Below, piece by piece: positions 6,761 to 13,494 of a stretch of 23,340 bases of DNA. The stretch covers positions 1 to 23,340 of the IMG/VR virus record IMGVR_UViG_3300046811_000135. One strand, 5' to 3'. This stretch comes from a virus. A program made the translations under genes and the position numbers. The notes beneath the pieces are model-generated. The model made no database searches. It was not told the DNA's origin and saw only the letters and a program-made list of their open reading frames with translations. Numbering within the stretch: position 1 is the stretch's first letter; each line of letters starts with the position of its first letter.

Positions 6761-7059
6761 ATCGCCTGGCTCCGCACATCGTAGGGCCCGGCGAGCATCG
6801 CGCGGACCTTCATCAGTTGCTCAAGATGCCGGCCGATCATCTCCTGGTAGGCGCTCCAGGAGTAACTTTTGCCATCAACCGAGCTGTCGGGCTGGGGCGT
6901 CACCACGCCGAGCAATTGGGCCTGGTTCACCACCCGTTGAACATCAGCCTGCGTCGGGCTGCCCGCCGGCCCGGCCGCGGCCACCATCTCCGTGACCATC
7001 ACCAGAATCAGGGTGTAATTCGTGATGGCCCGATCGACGTTCTGCGATTGCTGGCTCAT
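6757..7059 (-). CDS. Small hypothetical phage protein (100 aa)
   Basis: The ATG at 7059 shares an ATGA overlap with the stop of the upstream gene, and its own stop overlaps the glycosyltransferase start the same way, so all three are co-translated. The N-terminal part is an amphipathic or weakly hydrophobic helix (AITNYTLILVMVTEMVAAAG). A Gln/Val-rich helix follows, then a C-terminal helix (MIGRHLEQLMKVRAMLAG). It is probably all-alpha. No family is recognised. Position suggests a small virion assembly or accessory component. Confidence 0.6.
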   Translation of the reverse strand: MSQQSQNVDRAITNYTLILVMVTEMVAAAGPAGSPTQADVQRVVNQAQLLGVVTPQPDSSVDGKSYSWSAYQEMIGRHLEQLMKVRAMLAGPYDVRSQAI

Positions 7060-7298
7060 AGCTCATCCGGCAGCACGGGCGGATAGTCCTCGATCAGCGT
7101 CACATGATGCTGAACCTGAAAGACGCCCGTAATGCCACAGAGATCGTTGTAGCGGTCGATCGCCTGCTGGGGGCTGTCGGCGAGCAGCTCGGCGGCCGGG
7201 ATGCCGGGAAGCTCCACGCGATAACGCGGCATCGCGACCTGGCCGGCGTTGAACCGGCGATCGGCGACTTCCTGCGTGATGCGTTCGGCTTCCGTCAC
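7056..7298 (-). CDS. Small phage protein related to the 140-aa protein at 8801-9223
   Basis: This is a protein of 80 residues. A GTG at 7298 with GGGGGAA upstream is chosen over a TTG at 7325, which lacks a ribosome site. The core ITQEVADRRF, then a beta segment, then AIDRYNDLCGI resembles the C-terminal part of the protein encoded at 8801-9223 (ITQEIADAKY ... EAQARYLEIMGI), implying a shared domain. This pattern, a short helix, a beta strand and 'A...Y....GI', looks like a compact alpha/beta module that recurs next to virion genes in phages. Function unknown. The stop overlaps the next start as ATGA. Confidence 0.65.
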   Translation of the reverse strand: MTEAERITQEVADRRFNAGQVAMPRYRVELPGIPAAELLADSPQQAIDRYNDLCGITGVFQVQHHVTLIEDYPPVLPDEL

Positions 7299-7335
7299 GG
7301 GCTTCCCCCTGCCACCATCTGCCAAAGTCTGCCAA

Positions 7336-7992
7336 TTACGGGAGAATCGCTTCCACTTCGTCCCAGTTCACGGAGAGCATGTAGTTGCCCGTCGCGACGC
7401 CCAGCACGCCGATCACCAGGGCGAACTGAGAGGGCACGATGAACGGATGGGAGGCGAGATCCACGCTATAGCCGACGCTCGTGGTCGTTGCGGCACCGTG
7501 GCCGATGCCACCCAGACACGTCCAGATGCCCTGCACCACGGTCTGAGCCGCCGCAATGAACCCGACGGGGGTTGCGGCGCTACGGCTCGCCTGCGTGGCA
7601 AAGTTGGCGCCATTCGCTGTCAACGGCGTGGCGAGTTTGCCGCCGGTCACACCGGCGAACAGAGTCGAGCCGGTAGCGCCCAGCGTGCCCGAGCCGTAGC
7701 TGAAGGAGAGGCGACGGACGACAAGCACCTTGGTTCCGCTCGAAGGCGTCGAGTTGAATAAGACGACGGGGCCCGTGGTGGTCGGCAGGTCGATGATCGC
7801 GGCCACGGCCCCGGCGACGGCGCTCGTGCCACCCTGGAAGGAACGGCCCGAGCGGGCCATTTCGAAGCCAACCGGCTCGAGCTGGGCCAGGCGGGCATTG
7901 CCGAGGTTGGACATTTCTTCGACAAGGCCCTGACCCGAGCCGGTCGATTTGAAACTGATCGTCGTTACTTGTCCCTGGATGGGATCGGCCAT
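7336..7992 (-). CDS. Virion protein, paralogue B of a tandem pair
   Basis: This is a protein of 218 residues. The ATG at 7992 follows AAAGGAG and a spacer nearly identical to that of paralogue A at 8739. It starts MADPIQGQVTTISFKS and ends WDEVEAILP; the homologue begins MADPIQPQ and ends WDEVEAVLP. Shared central motifs are FEMARSGRSF, LSFSYGSGTLGA and HGAATTTSVGYSVD. The composition is beta-rich with Gly, Thr and Ser, consistent with a jellyroll or beta-sandwich virion component such as a decoration, spike or tail-associated protein. About half of the aligned positions are identical to paralogue A, and the main differences lie in the middle. The exact structural role is unknown. Confidence 0.7.
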   Translation of the reverse strand: MADPIQGQVTTISFKSTGSGQGLVEEMSNLGNARLAQLEPVGFEMARSGRSFQGGTSAVAGAVAAIIDLPTTTGPVVLFNSTPSSGTKVLVVRRLSFSYGSGTLGATGSTLFAGVTGGKLATPLTANGANFATQASRSAATPVGFIAAAQTVVQGIWTCLGGIGHGAATTTSVGYSVDLASHPFIVPSQFALVIGVLGVATGNYMLSVNWDEVEAILP

Positions 7993-8039
7993 TGCGAAAC
8001 TCCTTTATCGGCGGCCCGTCATTGGCTCCGTGTGTTCAT

Positions 8040-8059
8040 GTAGTCCGTCCGTGGACTAC
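8040..8059 (-). other. Stem-loop at the end of paralogue A
   Basis: A perfect 7-bp stem (GTAGTCC pairing with GGACTAC) with a six-base loop covers the stop codon of the gene at 8056-8739. No T-tract follows, so it is not a standard terminator. It could be a 3' mRNA-stabilising or processing structure. Confidence 0.4.
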
Positions 8060-8739
8060 GGGAGAACGGCCTCGACCTCATCCCAGAAGACGCTCATCAG
8101 GTACTTGGCCGTGGTGCCGGTATCGGCCAGCACGCCGAAGTTGAGCCCGAAGCCCGGCGGCACGATGAGCGGCGAATTCGAGATGTCCACCGTGTAGCCG
8201 ATGCTCATCGTGGTTTCCGCCCCGTGAGCGATGCCACCGAACAGGGCGAGGGCCGCACCCGAGGGGAAGCCGGTTTTCGCGGTATCCATGAAGGCAACCG
8301 AGGCGCCCGTGCCACGGGTAGCACCGATCGAGAAGCCGGTGCCGTTGGCGGTCAGGATACAGTTGCCGGTGACGGCGGAGGGCGAAACGCCCGCGAAGAC
8401 GGACGAGCCGAACGCGCCCAGCGTGCCCGAGGCATAGCTGAACGAGAGCCGCTTGATCACCAGATGGCGCGGCGGGTTGTTCGCCGGGTTCGCGGCGTTG
8501 TACAGGATGTGCTTCGCCGTCGTGGTCGGCAGATCCACGAGCGGAATCGTGCCGTTCGTGACGGCCTGGATGCCGCCACAGAAGCTCCGGCCGCTGCGGG
8601 CCATCTCGTAGCCCGGGGCCTCGAGCTGGCAGTAGCGCTGGGCGCCCAGGTTGGTCATTTCCTGGAAGACGGAATTGCCACCCGAGCCAACGCTCTTGAA
8701 GGCGACCGTGGTTACCTGGGGCTGAATGGGGTCGGCCAT
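8056..8739 (-). CDS. Virion protein, paralogue A of a tandem pair
   Basis: This is a protein of 227 residues. The ATG at 8739 follows AAAGGAG at good spacing. It begins MADPIQPQVTTVAFKS and ends FWDEVEAVLP. Core motifs are YEMARSGRSF, LSFSYASGTLGA, then GGIAHGAETTMSIGYTVD and a C-terminal IVPPGFGLNFGVL segment. It matches paralogue B across the whole length with several small gaps, so a gene duplication is clear. Composition (Gly, Ser, Thr, Ala, beta alternation) and position soon after the major capsid gene suggest an abundant virion surface or decoration protein. A hairpin precedes the gene and another covers its stop. Confidence 0.72.
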   Translation of the reverse strand: MADPIQPQVTTVAFKSVGSGGNSVFQEMTNLGAQRYCQLEAPGYEMARSGRSFCGGIQAVTNGTIPLVDLPTTTAKHILYNAANPANNPPRHLVIKRLSFSYASGTLGAFGSSVFAGVSPSAVTGNCILTANGTGFSIGATRGTGASVAFMDTAKTGFPSGAALALFGGIAHGAETTMSIGYTVDISNSPLIVPPGFGLNFGVLADTGTTAKYLMSVFWDEVEAVLP

Positions 8740-8766
8740 GCGGAAACTCCTTTTTCCTTCTCAAAG

Positions 8767-8785
8767 AAGGCCGATCCTCGGCCTT
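8767..8785 (-). other. Stem-loop, weak terminator or attenuator candidate
   Basis: A perfect 8-bp stem (AAGGCCGA/TCGGCCTT) with a three-base loop lies between the 140-aa gene (stop at 8801) and paralogue A. On the minus strand it is followed by CTTTG only, so termination would be inefficient. It may set the relative expression of the virion genes. Confidence 0.5.
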
Positions 8786-8800
8786 TGCGAGTGATTCGTT

Positions 8801-9223
8801 TTAGGCTGCCTGCGCGGCCGCGGGTTCCACCACGACCTTATAGTCGTGCTTTTTGATGCCCATGATTTCGAGGTAGCGGGCCTGGGCCTCGAGATCCGAG
8901 TTCGCCGAGAGGGTCAGGGCGAAATGCTCGCTCACGTTCGGGCCGGGCTTGCCGTCTTCCTTCGTGCTGTCGAGCTTGCAGGTGAAGCGCTCGCCCTTGG
9001 TCCCATACTTTGCGTCGGCGATTTCCTGGGTGATGACCGAAGCGGGGCGGCCCGTCTTCGCCTTCCAGGCCTCGTATTCGGGGTCGAGGATCTTCGCGCG
9101 GCTGTTGGTCACGGCCTCGAGGGCCACGCGACTGCGGCTCTCCGCTTCGTCGAGTCGCGCCTGGATGCGCTTCCACTCGCGTTCGGAGATGGTGACCGTC
9201 TTGGGCTGCTCTTCGTTGGCCAT
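8801..9223 (-). CDS. Hypothetical virion-associated protein, 140 aa
   Basis: The ATG at 9223 is preferred over that at 9247 because GAGGG and AGG tracts lie before it. The N-terminal third is a charged helix (REWKRIQARLDEAESRSRVAL), probably coiled coil. A mixed region with GRPASVITQEIADAKYG follows, and then an alpha/beta C-terminal part with LEAQARYLEIMGI and HDYKVVVE. The C-terminal part is related to the 80-aa protein at 7056-7298. The gene follows the major capsid gene by about 50 bases, where decoration, head-stabilising or accessory proteins are often found. The specific role is not identified. Confidence 0.65.
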   Translation of the reverse strand: MANEEQPKTVTISEREWKRIQARLDEAESRSRVALEAVTNSRAKILDPEYEAWKAKTGRPASVITQEIADAKYGTKGERFTCKLDSTKEDGKPGPNVSEHFALTLSANSDLEAQARYLEIMGIKKHDYKVVVEPAAAQAA

Positions 9224-9274
9224 GGCCTGGAAACCCTCGTGTACCATTGGGCGTTACAGTGGGGCGCCCCGATC

Positions 9275-10453
9275 TCAGGTGTCGTTCTTGGTCAGCTTGC
9301 GGGGCTCGTACATCTGCCCCACGCCGCGGTAGCTGACCTTGTGACGCGCCCAGATGTCCTGCTCGAATTCGGCCTCGCTGTTGCTGGCGGCCTGGGTCGC
9401 TTCGATGTCCCAAACGCTCATCCACAGAATCGCGGCCTTGAAATCGCCGTAGAACCACTGCGACGTCGAGCCCGTGCGGGCCTTCACGTACTGGTTGCTC
9501 AGCACCTTCGGCTGGCGGTCGCTGTAGGGATTCTTGCCCGTGGTGCGGATCGTGGTCGTCTGGGCTCGCATGTCCACGGTCTGAACTTCGGTCGCGCCGA
9601 CGATGCGATTCGCCGTGCGGACCAGGGCGGACGGAACCAGGATGGTCGGATTCGCCGGGATGCCGATGGGCTCGCCCGTGTTCGGATCGGTCATCGCGTC
9701 GAAAAGCAGATCGGCCTTCTCGAGGGCCCGCCATTCGTTGGCCTGGCCGTCGAGGGCATTGCCGGTCTGGCTGTTGATGTACGCGCCCGACGTGAGGTAG
9801 GTGTTCAGGCTCACGCCGTTGCGGTTGTAGTTGTTCTTCTGGCCGGTCGCGTAATCCAGGACTTCCTTTTCCTTGAGAACGGAAGCCCAGCGGGTGCCCT
9901 TGGACGCATAACTGAGAACCAGGCTCGTGCGGTCGGCGACGATGATTTCGCGCGTGACGGGAACAATGAAGCCATGCTTGATGGTCGCCGCGGTGTCGGT
10001 CCACTCTTCGTTCAGACCAACGTAGGGGTAGCGGGCACCTTCCTCGACGACTTCGGCCTTGTCGCCGATCTGGCCGACGCCCGGGATGCGCTCGCCGTTC
10101 AGGAACTCCGTCGTCTGCGTCGTGCAGAGTTCGGGCCACAACAGCGACGGGTCTTCGTAGGCTTCGCGGATCTTGTTGTAGACGATCTGGCCCGTGATGT
10201 TGCTGAAGTCGCCCGTGGAGACGGCCTGGGCGGCTTCCAGGATCGCAGCCCGGTTGCCACGGCCGCGGCGGAACTGGATTTCGTACAGAAGCTCGCGGCC
10301 GTTCGGGATGAGGGCTTCGAACAGGTCGCGCATCGAGAAGTTTTCGGGGCGCAGCTCTTTCGACTCGAGGCCTTCGCAAAGGTCGGCCATGCACTGCTGG
10401 GGCTCAAGCTCGTACTGCCGCTTGAGTTCCTTGACGTTGATCATCTTGAACAT
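9275..10453 (-). CDS. Major capsid protein (HK97-fold type)
   Basis: This is a protein of 392 residues. The ATG at 10453 follows AAGGA nine bases upstream (an ATG three codons later is an alternative). The N-terminus is helical and charged (INVKELKRQYELEPQQCMADL), the common N-arm and delta-like region. The middle shows capsid-type features: ELCTTQTTEFLNGERIPGVG, an EEGARYPYVGLNEEW stretch, a beta region with HGFIVPVTREIIVADRT and helix KEKEVLDYATGQKN. The C-terminal domain has PNTGEPIGIPANPTILVPSA and ends with a short WARHKVSYRGVGQMY segment. Length, location downstream of protease/scaffold and internal layout identify it as the capsid shell protein. I assign the HK97 fold by position and length. 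Confidence 0.82.
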   Translation of the reverse strand: MFKMINVKELKRQYELEPQQCMADLCEGLESKELRPENFSMRDLFEALIPNGRELLYEIQFRRGRGNRAAILEAAQAVSTGDFSNITGQIVYNKIREAYEDPSLLWPELCTTQTTEFLNGERIPGVGQIGDKAEVVEEGARYPYVGLNEEWTDTAATIKHGFIVPVTREIIVADRTSLVLSYASKGTRWASVLKEKEVLDYATGQKNNYNRNGVSLNTYLTSGAYINSQTGNALDGQANEWRALEKADLLFDAMTDPNTGEPIGIPANPTILVPSALVRTANRIVGATEVQTVDMRAQTTTIRTTGKNPYSDRQPKVLSNQYVKARTGSTSQWFYGDFKAAILWMSVWDIEATQAASNSEAEFEQDIWARHKVSYRGVGQMYEPRKLTKNDT

Positions 10454-10513
10454 GGGTCGCGTCCTTGCGTTTTCAGGAAAGCCCCGGGTCCGAATCCGTT
10501 CAAGCCAGGGGGA

Positions 10514-11251
10514 TTACGTGAAGAGTCGCGCCAGCATTTCGTGGGCTTCGTAATCGATGTTGAGCACTTCTGCCGAAGACGAGCCGTTCTTGAGGCCGAA
10601 GAAGACCTTGCTTCGCCCCATGCCCGTGTAGACGAGCTGGTCCTTGATGAAGGAGGTGCCGGGCCGGCCGCCGCTGATCTGTAGCTGCACGCCATCGACC
10701 CAGTAGGTGACTTCGGCCAGCGTCGAAGAGACGGGCTCGATCTCGATGCGCAATCGCTGGTAGGTCGAGCCGTTGCCGGCCGTCTTCGTGCTGGTGTTCT
10801 TGTACTGCGTGGTGACGTTCGAGCTGCACGTCTGCCAGAGCGTGGAGCCCTGCTTCGTGTAGATCACCGCGCCCGAGAAGGAGGATTTCGCGTCGAGGGT
10901 CGTGTCGGCAATCATGCCGTTGGAAACGGCGTCCGAGATGCCGAACATGACACCGATGTTGTTCACGTTGGCCTGGGTGAACTGCACATCCGCTTCGAAG
11001 ATCATCGCCTTGTTGGCCTGGACCAGGAACAAGGCCACGGTCGAGCCCACGTACAATTCGCGGTTGGTGCTCGAATCGATCGCGGACATGGTGAGAATGC
11101 CAGCGTCGCCGCTGTTGACGGCCACGGTGGCGGAGCCGTTCAGCGTCTTCGTCCAGAACTGGGCATCGACGTAAAAGTCGAAGTCATCGAACCGGCCATA
11201 GGTCCGGCGGAGCTTGAAGGAGTCATGCAGGTCGGCCTTGTTCATACCCAT
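10514..11251 (-). CDS. Jellyroll-like virion protein next to the major capsid gene
   Basis: This is a protein of 245 residues. The ATG at 11251 follows AAAGGG at suitable spacing. The sequence is almost wholly beta-type: FDDFDFYVDAQFW, ATVAVNSGDAGILTM, a lectin-like core with KAMIFEADVQFTQANVNNIG and IGVMFGISDAVSNG, LRIEIEPVSSTLAEVTYWVD, and a C-terminal SKVFFGLKNGSSSAEVLNID. The pattern resembles a concanavalin/LamG-type jellyroll, as in phage decoration or adhesion proteins. It sits between the protease-scaffold gene and the capsid gene, where capsid-decoration proteins commonly lie. The fold is inferred, and no ligand is visible. Confidence 0.68.
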   Translation of the reverse strand: MGMNKADLHDSFKLRRTYGRFDDFDFYVDAQFWTKTLNGSATVAVNSGDAGILTMSAIDSSTNRELYVGSTVALFLVQANKAMIFEADVQFTQANVNNIGVMFGISDAVSNGMIADTTLDAKSSFSGAVIYTKQGSTLWQTCSSNVTTQYKNTSTKTAGNGSTYQRLRIEIEPVSSTLAEVTYWVDGVQLQISGGRPGTSFIKDQLVYTGMGRSKVFFGLKNGSSSAEVLNIDYEAHEMLARLFT

Positions 11252-11273
11252 CGGAAATCCCTTTCCGTGTCCA

Positions 11274-11290
11274 GACCGGCTCCGCCGGCC
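11274..11290 (-). other. Short GC-rich stem-loop between protease/scaffold and jellyroll gene
   Basis: A 7-bp stem with one G-T wobble (GGCCGGC pairing with GCCGGTC) and a three-base loop lies in the 69-base gap downstream of the protease/scaffold gene. No T-tract follows. It may act in mRNA processing or stability. Confidence 0.35.
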
Positions 11291-11320
11291 GTGTGAATCT
11301 CATTCAGGCAAGCCCGCAGA

Positions 11321-11905
11321 TCAGCGAAGCAACGCGGCCCGGCGGTCCTTGGCTTCCTTCGGCAGAGCATCGTTGCGCGACTCCTGCACGGGCCGGCCAG
11401 GCGAGCCGCTCCGGGGCGCCGAGCGGTTGCCGCGAAGCTCGCCAATCATGGCCTTGCGGTCCTTCTCATTGCCAAGCGCGAGCAGTGCCTTCCGCGTGGT
11501 GGCGCTCGGGCTGAACTGCATCGACTCGCACAGATCGCGGACGGCGAGGTCATCCTTGAGCGACTTGACTTCCGCCTTCAGCTCCCGAGATTCCTTCACG
11601 GCGCTATCGCCCTTCACGCCGTCATCGTCGTCCTCTTCGACGGGGGCGGCTTGCTCGCCCGTGTCGGGCTTCATCAGCTTCATGATCTTTTCGGCCAGGG
11701 CGTGATCCTCGGGCGCCTCGCTGGCGACCAGCTTCTTGATCGCCTCAACCAGATCGTCCTTGTGATCGCCCACCCCTTCGGCGGCCGGCTCGTCGGCGTC
11801 CATCATGTCCGGGGCGTATTCGTCGCCCATCTCGAGGAGCTTCTTCTTGCACTCCCCGTCCATGGCCGATTCGCGAAGGAGCTTGCGGAGGGTTTTGGTC
11901 TTCAT
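11321..11905 (-). CDS. Possible internally initiated scaffold protein, nested in the protease gene
   Basis: An in-frame ATG at 11905 (protein MKTKTLRKLLRESAMDG, 194 residues) has AAGGA about seven bases upstream, better than the site of the full-length gene. It lies exactly where the protease domain ends and the scaffold-like region begins. A separate scaffold made from a start inside the protease gene is established for lambda (C/Nu3). Here it is inferred from the ribosome site and domain boundary. The product would be an acidic, coiled-coil assembly core removed by the protease. Confidence 0.5.
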   Translation of the reverse strand: MKTKTLRKLLRESAMDGECKKKLLEMGDEYAPDMMDADEPAAEGVGDHKDDLVEAIKKLVASEAPEDHALAEKIMKLMKPDTGEQAAPVEEDDDDGVKGDSAVKESRELKAEVKSLKDDLAVRDLCESMQFSPSATTRKALLALGNEKDRKAMIGELRGNRSAPRSGSPGRPVQESRNDALPKEAKDRRAALLR

Positions 11906-12532
11906 CTTCGTTTCCTTGCCTTCGAAGAGGCTGGTATTCGTGCCGCCGTAGCTCACGACGTCCACCGAGCGAACCTCGGGAATCTCGCGGATCACATAGA
12001 CGCCGTTGACCACCTCGCCCACGCCCCGGGCGTTGTGGGACAGGGCGAAGGCCTCGGGCATGGCTTCCGCCGCATTGGCGATGACGTTGGCCATCTCGAC
12101 GGATTCGAGCATGACCAGATCAGCGTAGGTCTCGCCCTCAACCACGCGGGCCTTGACGAGTTTGCCAAGCCGTTCGCGGCTGCCGCGGTCCTGATTCGGA
12201 TTCAGCCGCGGCGGATGGTCGATGTTGACGAGCAGGTTTTCATAGAGCGGCAGGGATTCCTGCAGGGCCGAATCGAGGTATTCCGTCCCGTTCTCGGCCC
12301 CCTGGATGCCGTGGCGATTGGGGGATCGCTTGCCAACGACCTTCACCCCACGGATGATAATGAGGCCGGGCTGGGTGCGATCGACGCGGCTGGCGGCATC
12401 GCCCGTAAACCCGCTGACTCGCTCCTCGCGGAGTTCGGCGCGGAGAACCCGCCCGGCGGGGCGTCTTGCCCCTGCGGTGGCCCTTCCCTGGGACGGCCGG
12501 GCGGATCGTGGTTTAATGGCGGCGCGCGTCAT
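11321..12532 (-). CDS. Prohead protease with C-terminal scaffold domain
   Basis: This is a protein of 403 residues. The ATG at 12532 is used although no strong ribosome site precedes it. The frame is open further upstream, but that part would overlap the divergent plus-strand gene and reads as low-complexity sequence. The first ~45 residues are Arg/Pro-rich. The protease domain follows: LIIIRGVKVVG, then NIDHPP (candidate catalytic His at about residue 106), ALSHNARGVG (candidate catalytic Ser at about 165) and VDVVSYGGTNTSLF. This matches the His...Ser layout of T4 gp21/HK97-type prohead proteases. The C-terminal half is acidic and helical (DEYAPDMMDADEPAAEG and an SRELKAEVKSLKDDLAV coiled coil), typical of scaffold. 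It precedes the capsid gene, as expected for shell maturation. Confidence 0.78.
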   Translation of the reverse strand: MTRAAIKPRSARPSQGRATAGARRPAGRVLRAELREERVSGFTGDAASRVDRTQPGLIIIRGVKVVGKRSPNRHGIQGAENGTEYLDSALQESLPLYENLLVNIDHPPRLNPNQDRGSRERLGKLVKARVVEGETYADLVMLESVEMANVIANAAEAMPEAFALSHNARGVGEVVNGVYVIREIPEVRSVDVVSYGGTNTSLFEGKETKMKTKTLRKLLRESAMDGECKKKLLEMGDEYAPDMMDADEPAAEGVGDHKDDLVEAIKKLVASEAPEDHALAEKIMKLMKPDTGEQAAPVEEDDDDGVKGDSAVKESRELKAEVKSLKDDLAVRDLCESMQFSPSATTRKALLALGNEKDRKAMIGELRGNRSAPRSGSPGRPVQESRNDALPKEAKDRRAALLR

Positions 12533-12544
12533 ACGGATGCAAGG

Positions 12545-12961
12545 ATGGATGCGCGGGGAATCCGGGGGCAAATTCCGATGGTATGGCAAGCCAAGGATGG
12601 AAGCTGGTGGCGATGGCACGAGAACGCCAATGGGCCGATTCCGGCTGAGCCTCCCCCGATGCAAATGGACCGACAGGGCCTCCTCATCCTCTCGGACGAA
12701 GACAAGGACGACATTGCCCGGCGCGTGGTGGCGATGCTGAGGCCGGCGCAGCCCTGGATGAAGGTTCCTCCGGTGTCCGACCTATCGCAGAAAACGGCTG
12801 ATGTAATAAAGTCGATGATGGAAGACGCGCCCGTCCAGAACAAAGCCGTCATTGTGACCAAGCAAGACTTCCTCGCCGAGACCTACCCCGGCGAGGCTTT
12901 CGACAAGGCGCGAGTCGCCGATGAGCCGCAGATTGTGGAGGGCGAATGTCGCAACCAGTGA
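12545..12961 (+). CDS. Plus-strand hypothetical protein (138 aa)
   Basis: This is an open plus-strand frame of 138 residues from the ATG at 12545 (AAGG lies immediately before it). A second ATG at 12578 with GGGGGC upstream is an equally good start (MVWQAKDGSWWRWHENANG). After a Trp-rich N-terminus come a Pro-rich linker, a charged helix (SDEDKDDIARRVVAML) and a C-terminal helix (LSQKTADVIKSMM). The last 16 bases overlap the next plus-strand gene, so the two form a small operon. Its start is only 13 bases from the divergent protease start. Codon-like composition and the linked gene support it, but no family is recognised. It is set against the direction of nearly all other genes. Confidence 0.55.
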   Translation: MDARGIRGQIPMVWQAKDGSWWRWHENANGPIPAEPPPMQMDRQGLLILSDEDKDDIARRVVAMLRPAQPWMKVPPVSDLSQKTADVIKSMMEDAPVQNKAVIVTKQDFLAETYPGEAFDKARVADEPQIVEGECRNQ

Positions 12962-13494
12962 CCCACACGCTGCAAAAACTCCTGGACGACGCGCAGGCCT
13001 ATCTGCAGGTCCTGTCCGACCGCCTCGAGGAAGAGCATCAGACCGGCGCCGCGACGGTGCGACTGCTGGGCCAGGATCTGCTGCGCATGGTTGCGGAGTT
13101 CGAAAAGCTGCAGGAGTTGGAGATGGTCGCGGGGGATCTGTGGCGGGAATACCTGGCGTCACGGGGCGATATCCCGCCCGGAAACGTCCGTGATGGACTC
13201 CGCGCCCTTAAACGATTCTTCACGCCACCTCGCGAGCCGGGCCGAGAAGGCTGCCCATCATGCGGCTGCTGGTTCTATCCAGATGCCGGGCCATGCGGGA
13301 ATTGCCTCAACCAAGCGAATGCCCGTGCCGCCCGAAGCATCCTCAACCCAGCGGCCTCAGAATCGGCGTCGCATAACAAAGGCAATTCCAGGCAATGTGA
13401 GGCGCCCCCTTCGGACGCTCCGCCGGATCCGCAGCCTCGAGCGGTGGATGAGGTAGCTGGGCCAGCCCCTTCTGCCACGGCTCCGGCTCCTTGA
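12946..13494 (+). CDS. Plus-strand coiled-coil and zinc-ribbon protein (182 aa)
   Basis: The ATG at 12946 follows GGAGGGCGA, an excellent ribosome site. The N-terminal ~80 residues form a long amphipathic helix (HTLQKLLDDAQAYLQVLSDR and LLGQDLLRMVAEFEKLQELE). A Cys-rich ribbon follows (CPSCGCWFYPDAGPCGNC). The C-terminal part is Pro/Ala/Ser-rich, probably disordered. Its final 152 bases run antisense to the 3' end of the minor head gene, a long convergent overlap. That part is read as disorder in this gene and as the conserved C-terminus of the head protein in the other. The plus-strand partner at 12545 overlaps its start. No function is recognised; a zinc-ribbon plus coiled coil suggests a nucleic-acid or protein-binding accessory factor. 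Confidence 0.65.
   Translation: MSQPVTHTLQKLLDDAQAYLQVLSDRLEEEHQTGAATVRLLGQDLLRMVAEFEKLQELEMVAGDLWREYLASRGDIPPGNVRDGLRALKRFFTPPREPGREGCPSCGCWFYPDAGPCGNCLNQANARAARSILNPAASESASHNKGNSRQCEAPPSDAPPDPQPRAVDEVAGPAPSATAPAP

Noticed and set aside
7299-7325. TTG start at 7325 for the 80-aa gene
   Set aside because: No ribosome site, while the GTG at 7298 has GGGGGAA at the right distance.
9261-9270. Perfect 10-base palindrome GGGGCGCCCC
   Set aside because: Too short and without a loop or repeat partners; expected by chance in GC-rich DNA.
10454-10513. GC-rich gap before the capsid gene as a terminator
   Set aside because: No stable stem with a T-tract could be drawn.
8846-10684. A very long plus-strand open frame (about 612 codons) opposite the capsid gene, and similar ones at 3267-4652, 11651-12540 and 15823-16989
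   Set aside because: They mirror strong minus-strand genes with recognisable products (capsid, portal, protease, repeat protein). GC-rich sequence leaves long antisense frames, and these show Arg/Ala/Gly-rich content without domains or ribosome sites.
12533-12664. Upstream extension of the protease frame to 12664
   Set aside because: No ribosome site, low-complexity residues, and overlap with the plus-strand gene whose start lies at 12545.
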